Source: an uncultured Lachnospiraceae bacterium (GTDB taxonomy: Bacteria > Bacillota > Clostridia > Lachnospirales > Lachnospiraceae). From it: a stretch of DNA of 5,750 bases. Position numbers and translations under genes: made by a program. The stretch spans positions 1-5,750 of the forward strand of contig CAJUMC010000096.1 of the NCBI GenBank assembly GCA_910587085.1, read 5' to 3'. The number at the start of each line of letters is the position of its first letter. Position 1 is the first letter of the stretch. Positions 1-5,750 of this stretch are shown one piece after another. The notes under the pieces were generated by a model. The model was given only the letters and a program-made list of their open reading frames with translations, had not been told where the DNA came from and did not search any database.

Positions 1-12
1 GGTTCATGTGGA

Positions 13-44
13 GGTTCAAACATAGAAAACACTATGTTTTGACC
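13..44. repeat. AT-rich imperfect inverted repeat after the last gene
   Basis: AAACATAG and CTATGTTT pair in an 8-bp stem around a 6-nt loop, with a further 3 bp (GGT/ACC) beyond a small internal loop. It lies 46-77 nt downstream of the FGE-like stop. No T-run follows on the minus strand, so it is not a classic terminator; it could be a weak terminator or a regulatory palindrome for a gene outside the window. The remaining sequence from 1 to 89 shows no gene. Confidence 0.4.
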
Positions 45-89
45 CCAGCATCATATTTATTGAGTAAACTGCATACTTCTAATACATTT

Positions 90-1040
90 TCACGGCAATC
101 TTATTATTCTCCGATAGCAGAAATAATGTTCCGATAATCTTTCGCCATTATCAACCGGATTGCGATAAAACGCCGTATAGCAGGGAAGGACATGGATTGC
201 GCCGTCGCCGCCGCAGAGGGAACAGCCGCCGTCACCGCCCTTCGTATACATTATATTATCAATAATTTCACATTTGTAAGAATTATACGAAATACACAAG
301 CCAAACATATTGGGCTGCTCCAGCAACGTCTTTTCCTCACTGTCGCTGGCCATACCCACATTATAAATTTCTTCCATTACATCGCTTAAAGTATCTCCCC
401 AGCGAAACAATGTGCGCGCGCCGCCGTTGCAGAGATACTCCCACTCATCCTCCGTAGCGAGCGTAAAAACTCCTTCTTTCAGCGAACGGACAGCCTCCGC
501 CAGGGAGGACGCATCTTTCTCGATATATCGGTTATCCACCTCCACGATCATATCGCCGATATCAGCCATGCGCAGCGGGGATAAGCATCCGGACAGCTTC
601 TTATTCCATTTTTCCATAAAATCTTCCCAGTTCCCATAACCGCCCTCATCCCGCTCCTCTTCATAAGCTTCCAGCTCCTGTGAGAGCTCCGAGCGCAATT
701 CATCCGCCTTCTTTGCATCACCGGCCGCTTCCGCTTCCGCGATCTTCTTCTGATAGTCCTCTTTCATTTCTTCCGCCTGGCTCTCATAATACTCGTGACC
801 CAGCTCAAATTCTTCCTGCAGGCCTTCCAGTACCCCTTCATTCAAAGGACATTCTTTGGTATCCCAGCCCAGCACAACATTTTTCTGCCCGGCTACATAG
901 ACAAACCGGGAACCTTCATATTCCAGAAGCCATGTCTCCCTCTCTATCCCGTTCATACTCGTTTTGATCTCGCCTTTAAAATCAAAATCCACCCCCAGTG
1001 CTTCCAGGCGCGAGCGAATCTCTGCCAACGAATTTCCCAT
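90..1040 (-). CDS. Coiled-coil protein with partial FGE/SUMF1-like C-terminal domain
   Basis: No characterised relative is recognised for this 316-aa soluble protein. Residues 1-75 form a mixed segment (WLLEYEGSRFVYVAG). Residues about 78-132 are a highly charged, Glu/Lys-rich stretch likely to be a coiled coil. From about 178 the sequence follows landmarks of the second half of the formylglycine-generating-enzyme fold: LATEDEWEYLCNGG (194-207; family LPTEAEWEYAARGG), RWGD (213-216), PNMFGL (243-248; family PNxFGLYDM), KGGDGG (267-272; family RGGSW) and a terminal YRRIIRL (309-315; family GFRLVR). The usual first half of the domain is absent. Seven cysteines fall in the last 113 residues, including a CxxC (C273, C276) between two GGDG motifs, and C287 lies roughly where FGE has active-site cysteines. 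The FGE relation is inferred from motifs; true formylglycine-generating activity is unlikely. The ATG at 1040 has AGGAG 9 nt upstream and is probably translationally coupled to the preceding gene. Confidence 0.8.
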   Translation of the reverse strand: MGNSLAEIRSRLEALGVDFDFKGEIKTSMNGIERETWLLEYEGSRFVYVAGQKNVVLGWDTKECPLNEGVLEGLQEEFELGHEYYESQAEEMKEDYQKKIAEAEAAGDAKKADELRSELSQELEAYEEERDEGGYGNWEDFMEKWNKKLSGCLSPLRMADIGDMIVEVDNRYIEKDASSLAEAVRSLKEGVFTLATEDEWEYLCNGGARTLFRWGDTLSDVMEEIYNVGMASDSEEKTLLEQPNMFGLCISYNSYKCEIIDNIMYTKGGDGGCSLCGGDGAIHVLPCYTAFYRNPVDNGERLSEHYFCYRRIIRLP

Positions 1041-1049
1041 AATTTTTAT

Positions 1050-1054
1050 CTCCT
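1050..1054 (-). promoter_or_regulatory. Ribosome binding site overlapping the EFR1 stop codon
   Basis: AGGAG for the FGE-like gene shares two bases with the TAG stop (1055-1053) of the EFR1 gene and lies 9 nt before the ATG at 1040. This arrangement typically couples translation of the two genes. Confidence 0.7.
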
Positions 1055-1817
1055 ACTCTTTTACATACTTCTCATAGCGTCCCTGCTTGATCACGGTCTT
1101 TCCCAGAAGTGTGATCGCCTGTGACGGGCAGGAACTGATGCAGCGATAGCACATCGTGCAGCGGCTTCCCGCAGCTGCCCTGCCGTTTTCCAATGTAAGG
1201 TTTCCCATCGGACACAGACCCGTGCAAAGGCCGCACCCGGTACAGTCCATGCTGATTTTCAGTTTATCGGAATAATTCTTTGTTTTTCCGTAAAACCATA
1301 AACGCTGGCTGACAAAACCCGCTATCCTGCCATAAAAATACAGGCCATCTTTCGGATATTTACCGCTCCTTATTTTCTCTGCGCAGTTCTCAATTTTTCT
1401 GTCTGCCGCCCCGAGGATTCTCTGATTTTTTTCCACGGATGTTTTCAGCAGTTTCACATCGCAGATGGAATCCGGCATACGGATATGCAAGCCTCCAAGA
1501 ATGTTTGTCCCAAATTTTTCAAGAAGCCGCGCTACGCAGCCTGCGCCGTCCCCGCTGAAAAGCGCCATCGTTGCAACGCAGAGCACATTCTTGCTTTTCC
1601 AAAGCCCGGAATTGCTTTGAATAAAGTCCCTTACCATAACCGGAACATTAGAATATTGGACGGGATAACCCAGAACAATAAAATCTTCCTCCCGCAATAA
1701 GTCCGCAGCTCCCTTTTGTTCCATCGGGACTGCCCTTGCCGTCCCGTCCAGCAAATGAATCAGCTTTTCGACACAATGCTTCGTGTTTCCGGTTCCGCTG
1801 AAATATATCCCTACCAT
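1053..1817 (-). CDS. EFR1 family flavodoxin/ferredoxin fusion protein
   Basis: This 254-aa protein is a predicted cytoplasmic electron carrier combining an FMN-binding flavodoxin-like domain with a bacterial-type 2x[4Fe-4S] ferredoxin domain. The N-terminus has the phosphate-binding loop FSGTGNT (residues 6-12), and FIVLGYPVQYSNVPVMVRDF (about 46-65) matches a later FMN-side loop. Two complete CxxCxxCxxxC(P) motifs lie near the C-terminus (C192, C195, C198, C202 and C220, C223, C226, C230), enough for two cubane clusters. The ATG at 1817 is chosen because AGGAG sits 5 nt upstream and because family members start directly at the flavodoxin strand. The same frame is open upstream to a GTG at 1967, with an in-frame ATG at 1943; using either adds 42-50 residues not expected for the family. 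The redox partner is unknown. The following gene begins 12 nt downstream, with its Shine-Dalgarno overlapping this stop codon. Confidence 0.9.
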   Translation of the reverse strand: MVGIYFSGTGNTKHCVEKLIHLLDGTARAVPMEQKGAADLLREEDFIVLGYPVQYSNVPVMVRDFIQSNSGLWKSKNVLCVATMALFSGDGAGCVARLLEKFGTNILGGLHIRMPDSICDVKLLKTSVEKNQRILGAADRKIENCAEKIRSGKYPKDGLYFYGRIAGFVSQRLWFYGKTKNYSDKLKISMDCTGCGLCTGLCPMGNLTLENGRAAAGSRCTMCYRCISSCPSQAITLLGKTVIKQGRYEKYVKE

Positions 1818-1822
1818 ATTTT

Positions 1823-1827
1823 CTCCT
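1823..1827 (-). promoter_or_regulatory. Ribosome binding site deciding the EFR1 start
   Basis: AGGAG lies 5 nt before the ATG at 1817. It favours that start over the in-frame ATG at 1943, which has only a weaker AGGG about 7 nt upstream. Confidence 0.7.
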
Positions 1828-1985
1828 GCCTCTCCGCATCGCTTTGTTCTGTCCGCCGCCAGCTCGGGCAGACTTTTCGCAAATTCTGCAAGCATTTTTC
1901 GATATCCCTTCTCGGAAGAGATTTTCCCCATTGCTCCATTCATTTCTGTCCCTGCTTTCCATATCACGAGCCAGCCGTGCTTCCC

Positions 1986-2441
1986 TTACAGCTCCAGCCT
2001 CATGTATATAAGCTCCTGAAATCCAGCCGTGCGGGACTTGAATCCCTTTGTATTCCTGCCGTATTCCACAAAGCCTGCCTTCTCATACATGGATACCGCC
2101 CTTGTATTTCCGGCGACGACATTCAGTTCAAGCTGTTCATAGCCCGCATTCCCCGCACATTCAATGCAGGCATCCATCAGAGCCGTACCGATTCCAAGCC
2201 CCCAGAACTCTCTGTCAACGCTGATGCCGAATTCAGCGCGGTGCCGCACCTTGGATTTCGTGCCGACTGCTTCAATCCCGGCGGTTCCCGCAACCGTATT
2301 TCCAACCACGGCAATGATTTCAATCTCATGATTACTGTCGGCCTTCTTCCTCAGAAATTCCCCCTTCCCGCTCCTGCCTTCCGCAAATCTTGCCCCGCGC
2401 CTTTTCTTCCAGCCAGCCGTCAAAGGCGCTGCGCCGGACAT
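1986..2441 (-). CDS. GNAT family N-acetyltransferase, N-terminal part replaced or lost
   Basis: This GNAT-fold protein should transfer an acetyl group from acetyl-CoA to an unknown amine substrate. Of 151 residues, about 26-151 look like a normal acetyltransferase: GEFLRKKAD, the strand EIEIIAVVGNTVAGTAGIEAV (40-59), the acetyl-CoA pyrophosphate loop W80-G-L-G-I-G85 (motif A) after the strand AEFGISV, and NTRAVSMYEKAGF (112-124, motif B). Residues 1-25 are basic and low-complexity and do not resemble the first helices and strand seen in relatives, so roughly 40-60 N-terminal residues appear to be missing. The ATG at 2441 has a strong GGAGG 6 nt upstream, so this form could be translated. The start lies 14 nt after the preceding stop, suggesting co-transcription. 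Whether the enzyme is active is doubtful, because the missing part normally helps form the substrate side. A 5'-truncated pseudogene is the main alternative. Confidence 0.75.
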   Translation of the reverse strand: MSGAAPLTAGWKKRRGARFAEGRSGKGEFLRKKADSNHEIEIIAVVGNTVAGTAGIEAVGTKSKVRHRAEFGISVDREFWGLGIGTALMDACIECAGNAGYEQLELNVVAGNTRAVSMYEKAGFVEYGRNTKGFKSRTAGFQELIYMRLEL

Positions 2442-2455
2442 TCCGCCCCTCCGGC
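2433..2455 (-). promoter_or_regulatory. Hairpin enclosing the GNAT ribosome binding site and start codon
   Basis: Immediately after the stop of the 161-aa gene, GCCGGA (2455-2450) and TCCGGC (2438-2433) can pair in a 6-bp stem. The 11-nt loop ends in the ATG of the GNAT gene (2441-2439). The Shine-Dalgarno GGAGG (2452-2448) lies half in the stem and half in the loop. Ribosomes finishing the upstream gene could open it, giving translational coupling. The structure is visible; the regulatory role is inference. Confidence 0.4.
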
Positions 2456-2941
2456 TTAAAAAACGAAAACGGTTCCTTCCTCCGAAAAGACAAGTTCATC
2501 TGCGTCGACAAATGACGCGACATTTATCCAGTTTTCAATCCCCGGAATCCCGTCCCTCTCGTTTGTATTCTCCTGCGGAACATCGCAGCACTCAAGAAAC
2601 TTTTTCGTTACGATTCCGTCCGTGATAGCAATCATTTCCGCATAGGGCATGGCATCATTATATGCCGCGAAAACAAATAAATCCTCTTTGGCAAACGCTT
2701 TCCAATCTTCCGCTTCAATAAAGGAAAACCCTCCGGACAAGTCCTCAAATACCGTCCATCCGCTGTTTTCATAGACATAAACGCAGGAACCTTTCCACTT
2801 CCCATTTTCGTTTATCGAAACATCCACCGCGTTTCCGTAATCGGTTTTTATCCTTTCTTTGTAATCCGACGCAAGCCAGGTACACAGGCGCTTTACTGCC
2901 TCCTCCATATTCCGTTTAATCCGAAAATATCCCGGGTTCAT
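2456..2941 (-). CDS. Uncharacterised acidic protein, possible immunity-type protein
   Basis: This 161-aa soluble protein matches no named family that I can assign with confidence. It begins with an amphipathic helix (about 12-30), followed by strand-rich segments: KWKGSCVYVYENSGWTVFEDLSG (48-70, key residues W49, W62, F65, E66, D67), FVFAAYNDAMPYAEMIAI (89-106) and WINVASFVDADEL (138-150), ending in FVF. The pattern of WTVFEDLSG, then AYNDAxPY, then VASFVD recalls small Firmicute hypothetical proteins that often occur singly in accessory regions; a polymorphic-toxin immunity or SMI1-like role is possible but unproven. The ATG at 2941 is chosen for an AAGG Shine-Dalgarno about 11 nt upstream; an ATG at 2908 (150 aa) is the alternative. 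The frame stays open upstream to 3130, overlapping the end of the preceding gene, but that part looks non-coding. The next gene starts 14 nt after the stop. Confidence 0.75.
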   Translation of the reverse strand: MNPGYFRIKRNMEEAVKRLCTWLASDYKERIKTDYGNAVDVSINENGKWKGSCVYVYENSGWTVFEDLSGGFSFIEAEDWKAFAKEDLFVFAAYNDAMPYAEMIAITDGIVTKKFLECCDVPQENTNERDGIPGIENWINVASFVDADELVFSEEGTVFVF

Positions 2942-2985
2942 ATGTTTCACATCCTTTCCGGTCAGCGACAACCGCACAAAATCCC

Positions 2986-3001
2986 GGCCGGCTCTCCGGC
3001 C
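2986..3001 (-). repeat. Perfect GC-rich hairpin between genes, possible weak terminator
   Basis: GGCCGG and CCGGCC form a perfect 6-bp stem around a 4-nt loop in the gap between the DUF5682 stop and the 161-aa gene. On the minus strand the stem is followed after three bases by only TTTT, so an intrinsic terminator would be inefficient; attenuation or mRNA end-protection is equally possible. No convincing promoter is seen between it and the next gene, which argues for some read-through. Confidence 0.4.
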
Positions 3002-3066
3002 AGCCCAAAACGAATCCCGCCGGGTCTTTATTTTCCCGCCGTATCCATCCAATCCGGAAATATGAT

Positions 3067-5577
3067 CTATGGCCTTACCACCGCCATCTTTGCCGCATAG
3101 GCATCCAGTTCCTTCCCGTACGCATACCACTGCGGCAGCACCTCGGCCCGCTCCATGATATCCTCCCGCTTCACCCCGTGCAGCCCCGCTGCCTGCTTCG
3201 CAATCTTGTCGATCTCCGCGGGTGTAAAATAGGCAAACGCCATGCGCAGCTGCGGCAGCAATTCCACAAATTCCTGCTCGCCGACCTGCCCGTAGAAGGT
3301 ATCCAGAATGCCGAGCAGCCGCCCGCCGATAAAGATCAGATCCTTCGCCGTATAGAAGAGTCCGCGGAAAAACACCGCCGTCTTGAGAAGCTGCTCCCTG
3401 GTTCCCGTCAGATAGCCGACGCAGACTCTTTCCACGCCGTCCACATCCTCCCTGCCGCAGCCGTACAAAATCCCGTGGATGCAGCCGCTTAAGCCCGCGT
3501 TGATATCCACCGTCTGCGCAAGGCGGTCCAGCGCCTCGTAGTACGCGTCCCGCTCCATGTGCATATCCTCTCCCCTGCCCGTAACCTGATACAGAAGCTT
3601 TAAAATATTCATGCAGTCGGAGAGGCGCTCTTCCTTCACCTGCGCCATCGCCGGAAGCAGGGTGATCAATTTCTGAACCGCCGTATGCAGCAGCGCCGGA
3701 AAATCCATCTCCACGCCGTAAAGGCCGGAAAGCTCGTCCATCATCATCAGGGATTTCATCGCTTCCGCAATGGAATAGAAATCCGTGTCCGCAACAACCA
3801 GCTCCTGCACCCGCTCATATACCGCCGCGAGCTGCCCGGTCAGCCCCATCTCAAACACCTGTGTCAGAAGGGTTGCCGCCGCGCCCGCGTTCAGCTCCTT
3901 TTTCAGCTCCTCCAAAACAAGGCTTGCCGCCGCCTCCGCAACGGTCGCCCCGTGCACCGACACGTCGATCAGCCCCGATAAGACCTGCGTGTTCCATTTG
4001 TATTTCCAGATTTCCCGGATCAGGTTTTTATCGCGCTTTAACTGCAGATTCGGTCCTTTTATCCGCCGTGCGAATTCGGTATTCAAAAATGTCATCCGGT
4101 GAAGGAAACAGCTCATTGCACGGTGTTTTTTTTCCGAGAAAATGGAGAGGGTCAATTCCGTTTCCAGCGTGGAATGGATTTTCATGCGGAATGCCCCGCA
4201 CTGCGCCTCGAAATCCTGCACGATCGGCGGCACGTCCGCCTGCGCGCAGAGCCTGCCGATGCCTTTGCCCGTCATGTGCCCGCGCAGCACCCGGATCGGC
4301 AGATCGGAAGCAAGGTTGTATTCGCCCTTTATGTATGCCGCGAGCACCGCGTCCTGCAGTTCGTAAGCGCCCGGCTCCGGCTTTGCCCGGAGTTCACAGA
4401 GCCCCTGTGCCATCTGCCACGCGCAGATCTCGTCGTATGTGGACAGGCTGCCCTCCCTGCTGCGCACCTCCTTGCCGGAGGCAACAAGCAGGTCGAGCAC
4501 CGCTTTCGAATACGGTGGAAGCTCACTGCCGGACTCCTGTGCCGCAAGCCCCTCCCATACCTTCTGATAAAACCCCGTGTACGGCATGCCGCTCGCATAG
4601 CCGTTCAGCGCGTCCGCCGCCTCCATCGAGTACGGCATAAGGTAAACGCTCTGATCCTTTTCCGAAATCCTGCCGCGCTTCCCGTCCGCGGTCTTCCCTG
4701 CGGCAAGCTTTTCGGCCATTTTTCTGGTTTTTTCCCACTGTTTCTCTGAGAGATGCCCGGCCAGTGCGGGCGTGTGGAAACCGCCGGTAATAACAAGGAC
4801 TTTCTGATGCCGTTCCTTCGCCGGAGTGCTGCCGGAAGTCTTTTTCTGCTTTTTCTGCCCGCTTCCGGTTCCCGGGGCATCTTCCGCTGCGATCCGGTTT
4901 TCCAAAATCCACTGCACCACCCGCGCTGCCATATACTCCTCCCGCGCCAGGCAGCCATCCTCCTGCATCATCTCCTGCGGCGTGTTCTCCCGCGCCAGGC
5001 TGCAGTAAGTGAGCAGATGTGAAAACCAAGTTTCGCAGTCCTCCGCAATTCCGTTCAGCTCAAAATATTTCTCCCAGAATTCGTCAAAACTGCGCAGCCC
5101 TGTCCTCTCGCAGAGCCGTCCGATGTATTCGTTGCGCGAGAGAAGATAATCGTCGTTGTAATTGCTCTTTTCTTCCTCCCGGCGCAGTCCTCTTCCTTCC
5201 CCGGAAGCCGCAAGGATTTCCCCGTAGGACAGGTCGATAAATACCGCCGGAATGTTCCGGCCAGCCGCCTCGTTCATCGCCACGAGCTCCGGCGAATACG
5301 CGAGGAACGGGTAATAGCATTTGTAGCGCCCCTTCTCCTCGGAAACCTTTCCCTCCTTGTCATAATAGGAATAATATATGGCAAACGGCGCACTCGTCTC
5401 CTTATGCACCATCATCGGAAGCAGCGCGTTCGCATTGTCCGGTCCCTCCACCAGCACCGCCGTCGGTTCCCACGCCCCGATGATGCGCCGTATCTGGAGC
5501 GAACAGGCCGGGCTGTGGTGGCGGACGGGCACCAGCATAATTTCGGCGTTTTCTTCTTTCCGCAGGATTGATATCAT
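3067..5577 (-). CDS. DUF5682-type protein, putative EreA/ChaN/TraB-like N-terminal domain
   Basis: This 836-aa protein resembles the DUF5682 family, whose biochemical role is unknown. It has no signal peptide or membrane segment, so it is probably cytoplasmic. Visible landmarks are an RHHSP motif at residues 19-23, VEGP at 43-46, FIDLSYGE at 113-120, a charged low-complexity linker at about 230-257, GGFHTP at 265-270, and PYS followed by LNGYASGMPY at about 315-333. The rest, about 355-836, is mostly helical and looks like repeated helical pairs. An early HH motif, an acidic VEGP strand and a late GG-x-H motif recall the EreA/ChaN/TraB (TIKI) fold, but this link is inference. From general knowledge, family members often sit beside MoxR AAA ATPases and VWA proteins; neither is seen here. 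The ATG at 5577 is chosen because GGAGG lies 8 nt upstream and it leaves a short lead-in before RHHSP. The next methionine is residue 14. Length is close to what I expect for the family, and no frameshift is apparent. Confidence 0.85.
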   Translation of the reverse strand: MISILRKEENAEIMLVPVRHHSPACSLQIRRIIGAWEPTAVLVEGPDNANALLPMMVHKETSAPFAIYYSYYDKEGKVSEEKGRYKCYYPFLAYSPELVAMNEAAGRNIPAVFIDLSYGEILAASGEGRGLRREEEKSNYNDDYLLSRNEYIGRLCERTGLRSFDEFWEKYFELNGIAEDCETWFSHLLTYCSLARENTPQEMMQEDGCLAREEYMAARVVQWILENRIAAEDAPGTGSGQKKQKKTSGSTPAKERHQKVLVITGGFHTPALAGHLSEKQWEKTRKMAEKLAAGKTADGKRGRISEKDQSVYLMPYSMEAADALNGYASGMPYTGFYQKVWEGLAAQESGSELPPYSKAVLDLLVASGKEVRSREGSLSTYDEICAWQMAQGLCELRAKPEPGAYELQDAVLAAYIKGEYNLASDLPIRVLRGHMTGKGIGRLCAQADVPPIVQDFEAQCGAFRMKIHSTLETELTLSIFSEKKHRAMSCFLHRMTFLNTEFARRIKGPNLQLKRDKNLIREIWKYKWNTQVLSGLIDVSVHGATVAEAAASLVLEELKKELNAGAAATLLTQVFEMGLTGQLAAVYERVQELVVADTDFYSIAEAMKSLMMMDELSGLYGVEMDFPALLHTAVQKLITLLPAMAQVKEERLSDCMNILKLLYQVTGRGEDMHMERDAYYEALDRLAQTVDINAGLSGCIHGILYGCGREDVDGVERVCVGYLTGTREQLLKTAVFFRGLFYTAKDLIFIGGRLLGILDTFYGQVGEQEFVELLPQLRMAFAYFTPAEIDKIAKQAAGLHGVKREDIMERAEVLPQWYAYGKELDAYAAKMAVVRP

Positions 5578-5585
5578 GATCCGTC

Positions 5586-5590
5586 CCTCC
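5586..5590 (-). promoter_or_regulatory. Ribosome binding site deciding the DUF5682 start
   Basis: GGAGG (within AGGGAGG on the minus strand) lies 8 nt before the ATG at 5577. It supports this start over the in-frame methionine 13 codons later. Confidence 0.75.
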
Positions 5591-5641
5591 CTGTGCAGTA
5601 ATTCTTCAGACTGACATTTTTTCTTATCCCCTGTCCCTCCT

Positions 5642-5671
5642 ATTATAACGCAATTTATATAGGAAAATCAA
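5642..5671 (-). promoter_or_regulatory. Sigma-A-type promoter for the DUF5682 gene
   Basis: On the minus strand a perfect -10 box TATAAT (5647-5642) follows a -35-like TTGATT (5671-5666) with an 18-nt spacer. The surroundings are AT-rich, unlike the gene itself. Transcription would start near 5635, leaving an untranslated leader of about 58 nt before the ATG at 5577. The -35 matches consensus at four of six positions, so expression may be moderate or activator-assisted. Confidence 0.7.
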
Positions 5672-5750
5672 TTATTTTACTCTCGGGATTATTTATTGTT
5701 ACTGTCAAGTAATCGTTGGCATTTTTTTCCGTACAGATTTTCTTATGTTA

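Noticed and set aside
1716..2459. Plus-strand open frame of 247 codons spanning the GNAT and EFR1 starts
   Set aside because: It runs antisense across two genes with recognisable motifs and encodes Cys/Pro/His-rich sequence without a domain.
2332..2523. Minus-strand 63-codon frame overlapping the GNAT 5' end
   Set aside because: Considered as the lost N-terminus of the GNAT protein through a frameshift, but its sequence does not resemble the family's first helices, so a simple frameshift does not repair the gene.
2942..3130. N-terminal extension of the 161-aa gene to a start inside the DUF5682 gene
   Set aside because: Gly/Arg/Lys-rich sequence without family resemblance, overlapping the end of another gene; the ATG at 2941 with its own Shine-Dalgarno is more plausible.
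3861..4640. Plus-strand open frame of 259 codons inside the DUF5682 gene
   Set aside because: The translation is Pro/Arg/Ala/Ser-rich low-complexity typical of the antisense of a GC-rich gene; no domain is recognisable and the opposite strand holds a clear protein family.
4099..4749. Plus-strand open frame of 216 codons
   Set aside because: Antisense to the DUF5682 coding region, overlapping another spurious frame, with no recognisable motifs.
5606..5617. Three-codon leader frame (ATG TCA GTC TGA) in the DUF5682 untranslated leader
   Set aside because: Too short to carry a regulatory codon run, and no terminator/antiterminator structure follows; likely chance.
1..5750. CRISPR arrays, tRNA/rRNA genes, insertion sequences
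   Set aside because: No regularly spaced repeats, tRNA cloverleaf, rRNA-like sequence or transposase-like protein was seen on either strand.

Overview
All supported genes in this window lie on the minus strand, so it reads from high to low coordinates. The mix of proteins (an EFR1-type flavodoxin/ferredoxin fusion, a DUF5682-type protein, GNAT and small hypothetical proteins), the strong AGGAG-type ribosome binding sites and the moderate GC content suggest an anaerobic Firmicute, most likely a Clostridia/Lachnospiraceae-type gut bacterium. This is an inference from protein style, not a taxonomic assignment.

Layout in transcription order: (1) 5750-5578 is an AT-rich upstream region with a good sigma-A-type promoter (perfect TATAAT, TTGATT, 18-nt spacer). 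(2) 5577-3067 encodes an 836-aa DUF5682-type protein, the dominant and visibly most GC-rich gene. (3) 3066-2942 is a short gap with a perfect GC-rich hairpin. (4) 2941-2456 encodes a 161-aa uncharacterised acidic protein that could be an immunity-type or SMI1-like accessory protein. (5) 2441-1986 encodes a GNAT acetyltransferase whose N-terminal part does not look like the family; its Shine-Dalgarno and ATG lie in and beside a hairpin directly behind the preceding stop. (6) 1817-1053 encodes an EFR1-family flavodoxin plus 2x[4Fe-4S] ferredoxin, preceded by an unexplained open stretch of about 50 codons. (7) 1040-90 encodes a 316-aa protein with a central coiled coil and a cysteine-rich C-terminal half that resembles the second half of the formylglycine-generating-enzyme (FGE/SUMF1) fold. 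(8) 89-1 is noncoding, with an AT-rich imperfect hairpin.

Functionally, the EFR1 and FGE-like genes are probably co-transcribed and translationally coupled (12-nt gap, Shine-Dalgarno overlapping the stop). The GNAT gene follows the 161-aa gene by 14 nt. DUF5682 proteins are usually met beside MoxR-type AAA ATPases and VWA-domain proteins, but neither partner is in this window and the DUF5682 gene has its own promoter. The window looks like an accessory patchwork rather than one clear pathway. The best leads are the DUF5682 protein without visible partners, the degenerate FGE-like protein, and the apparently 5'-replaced GNAT gene.
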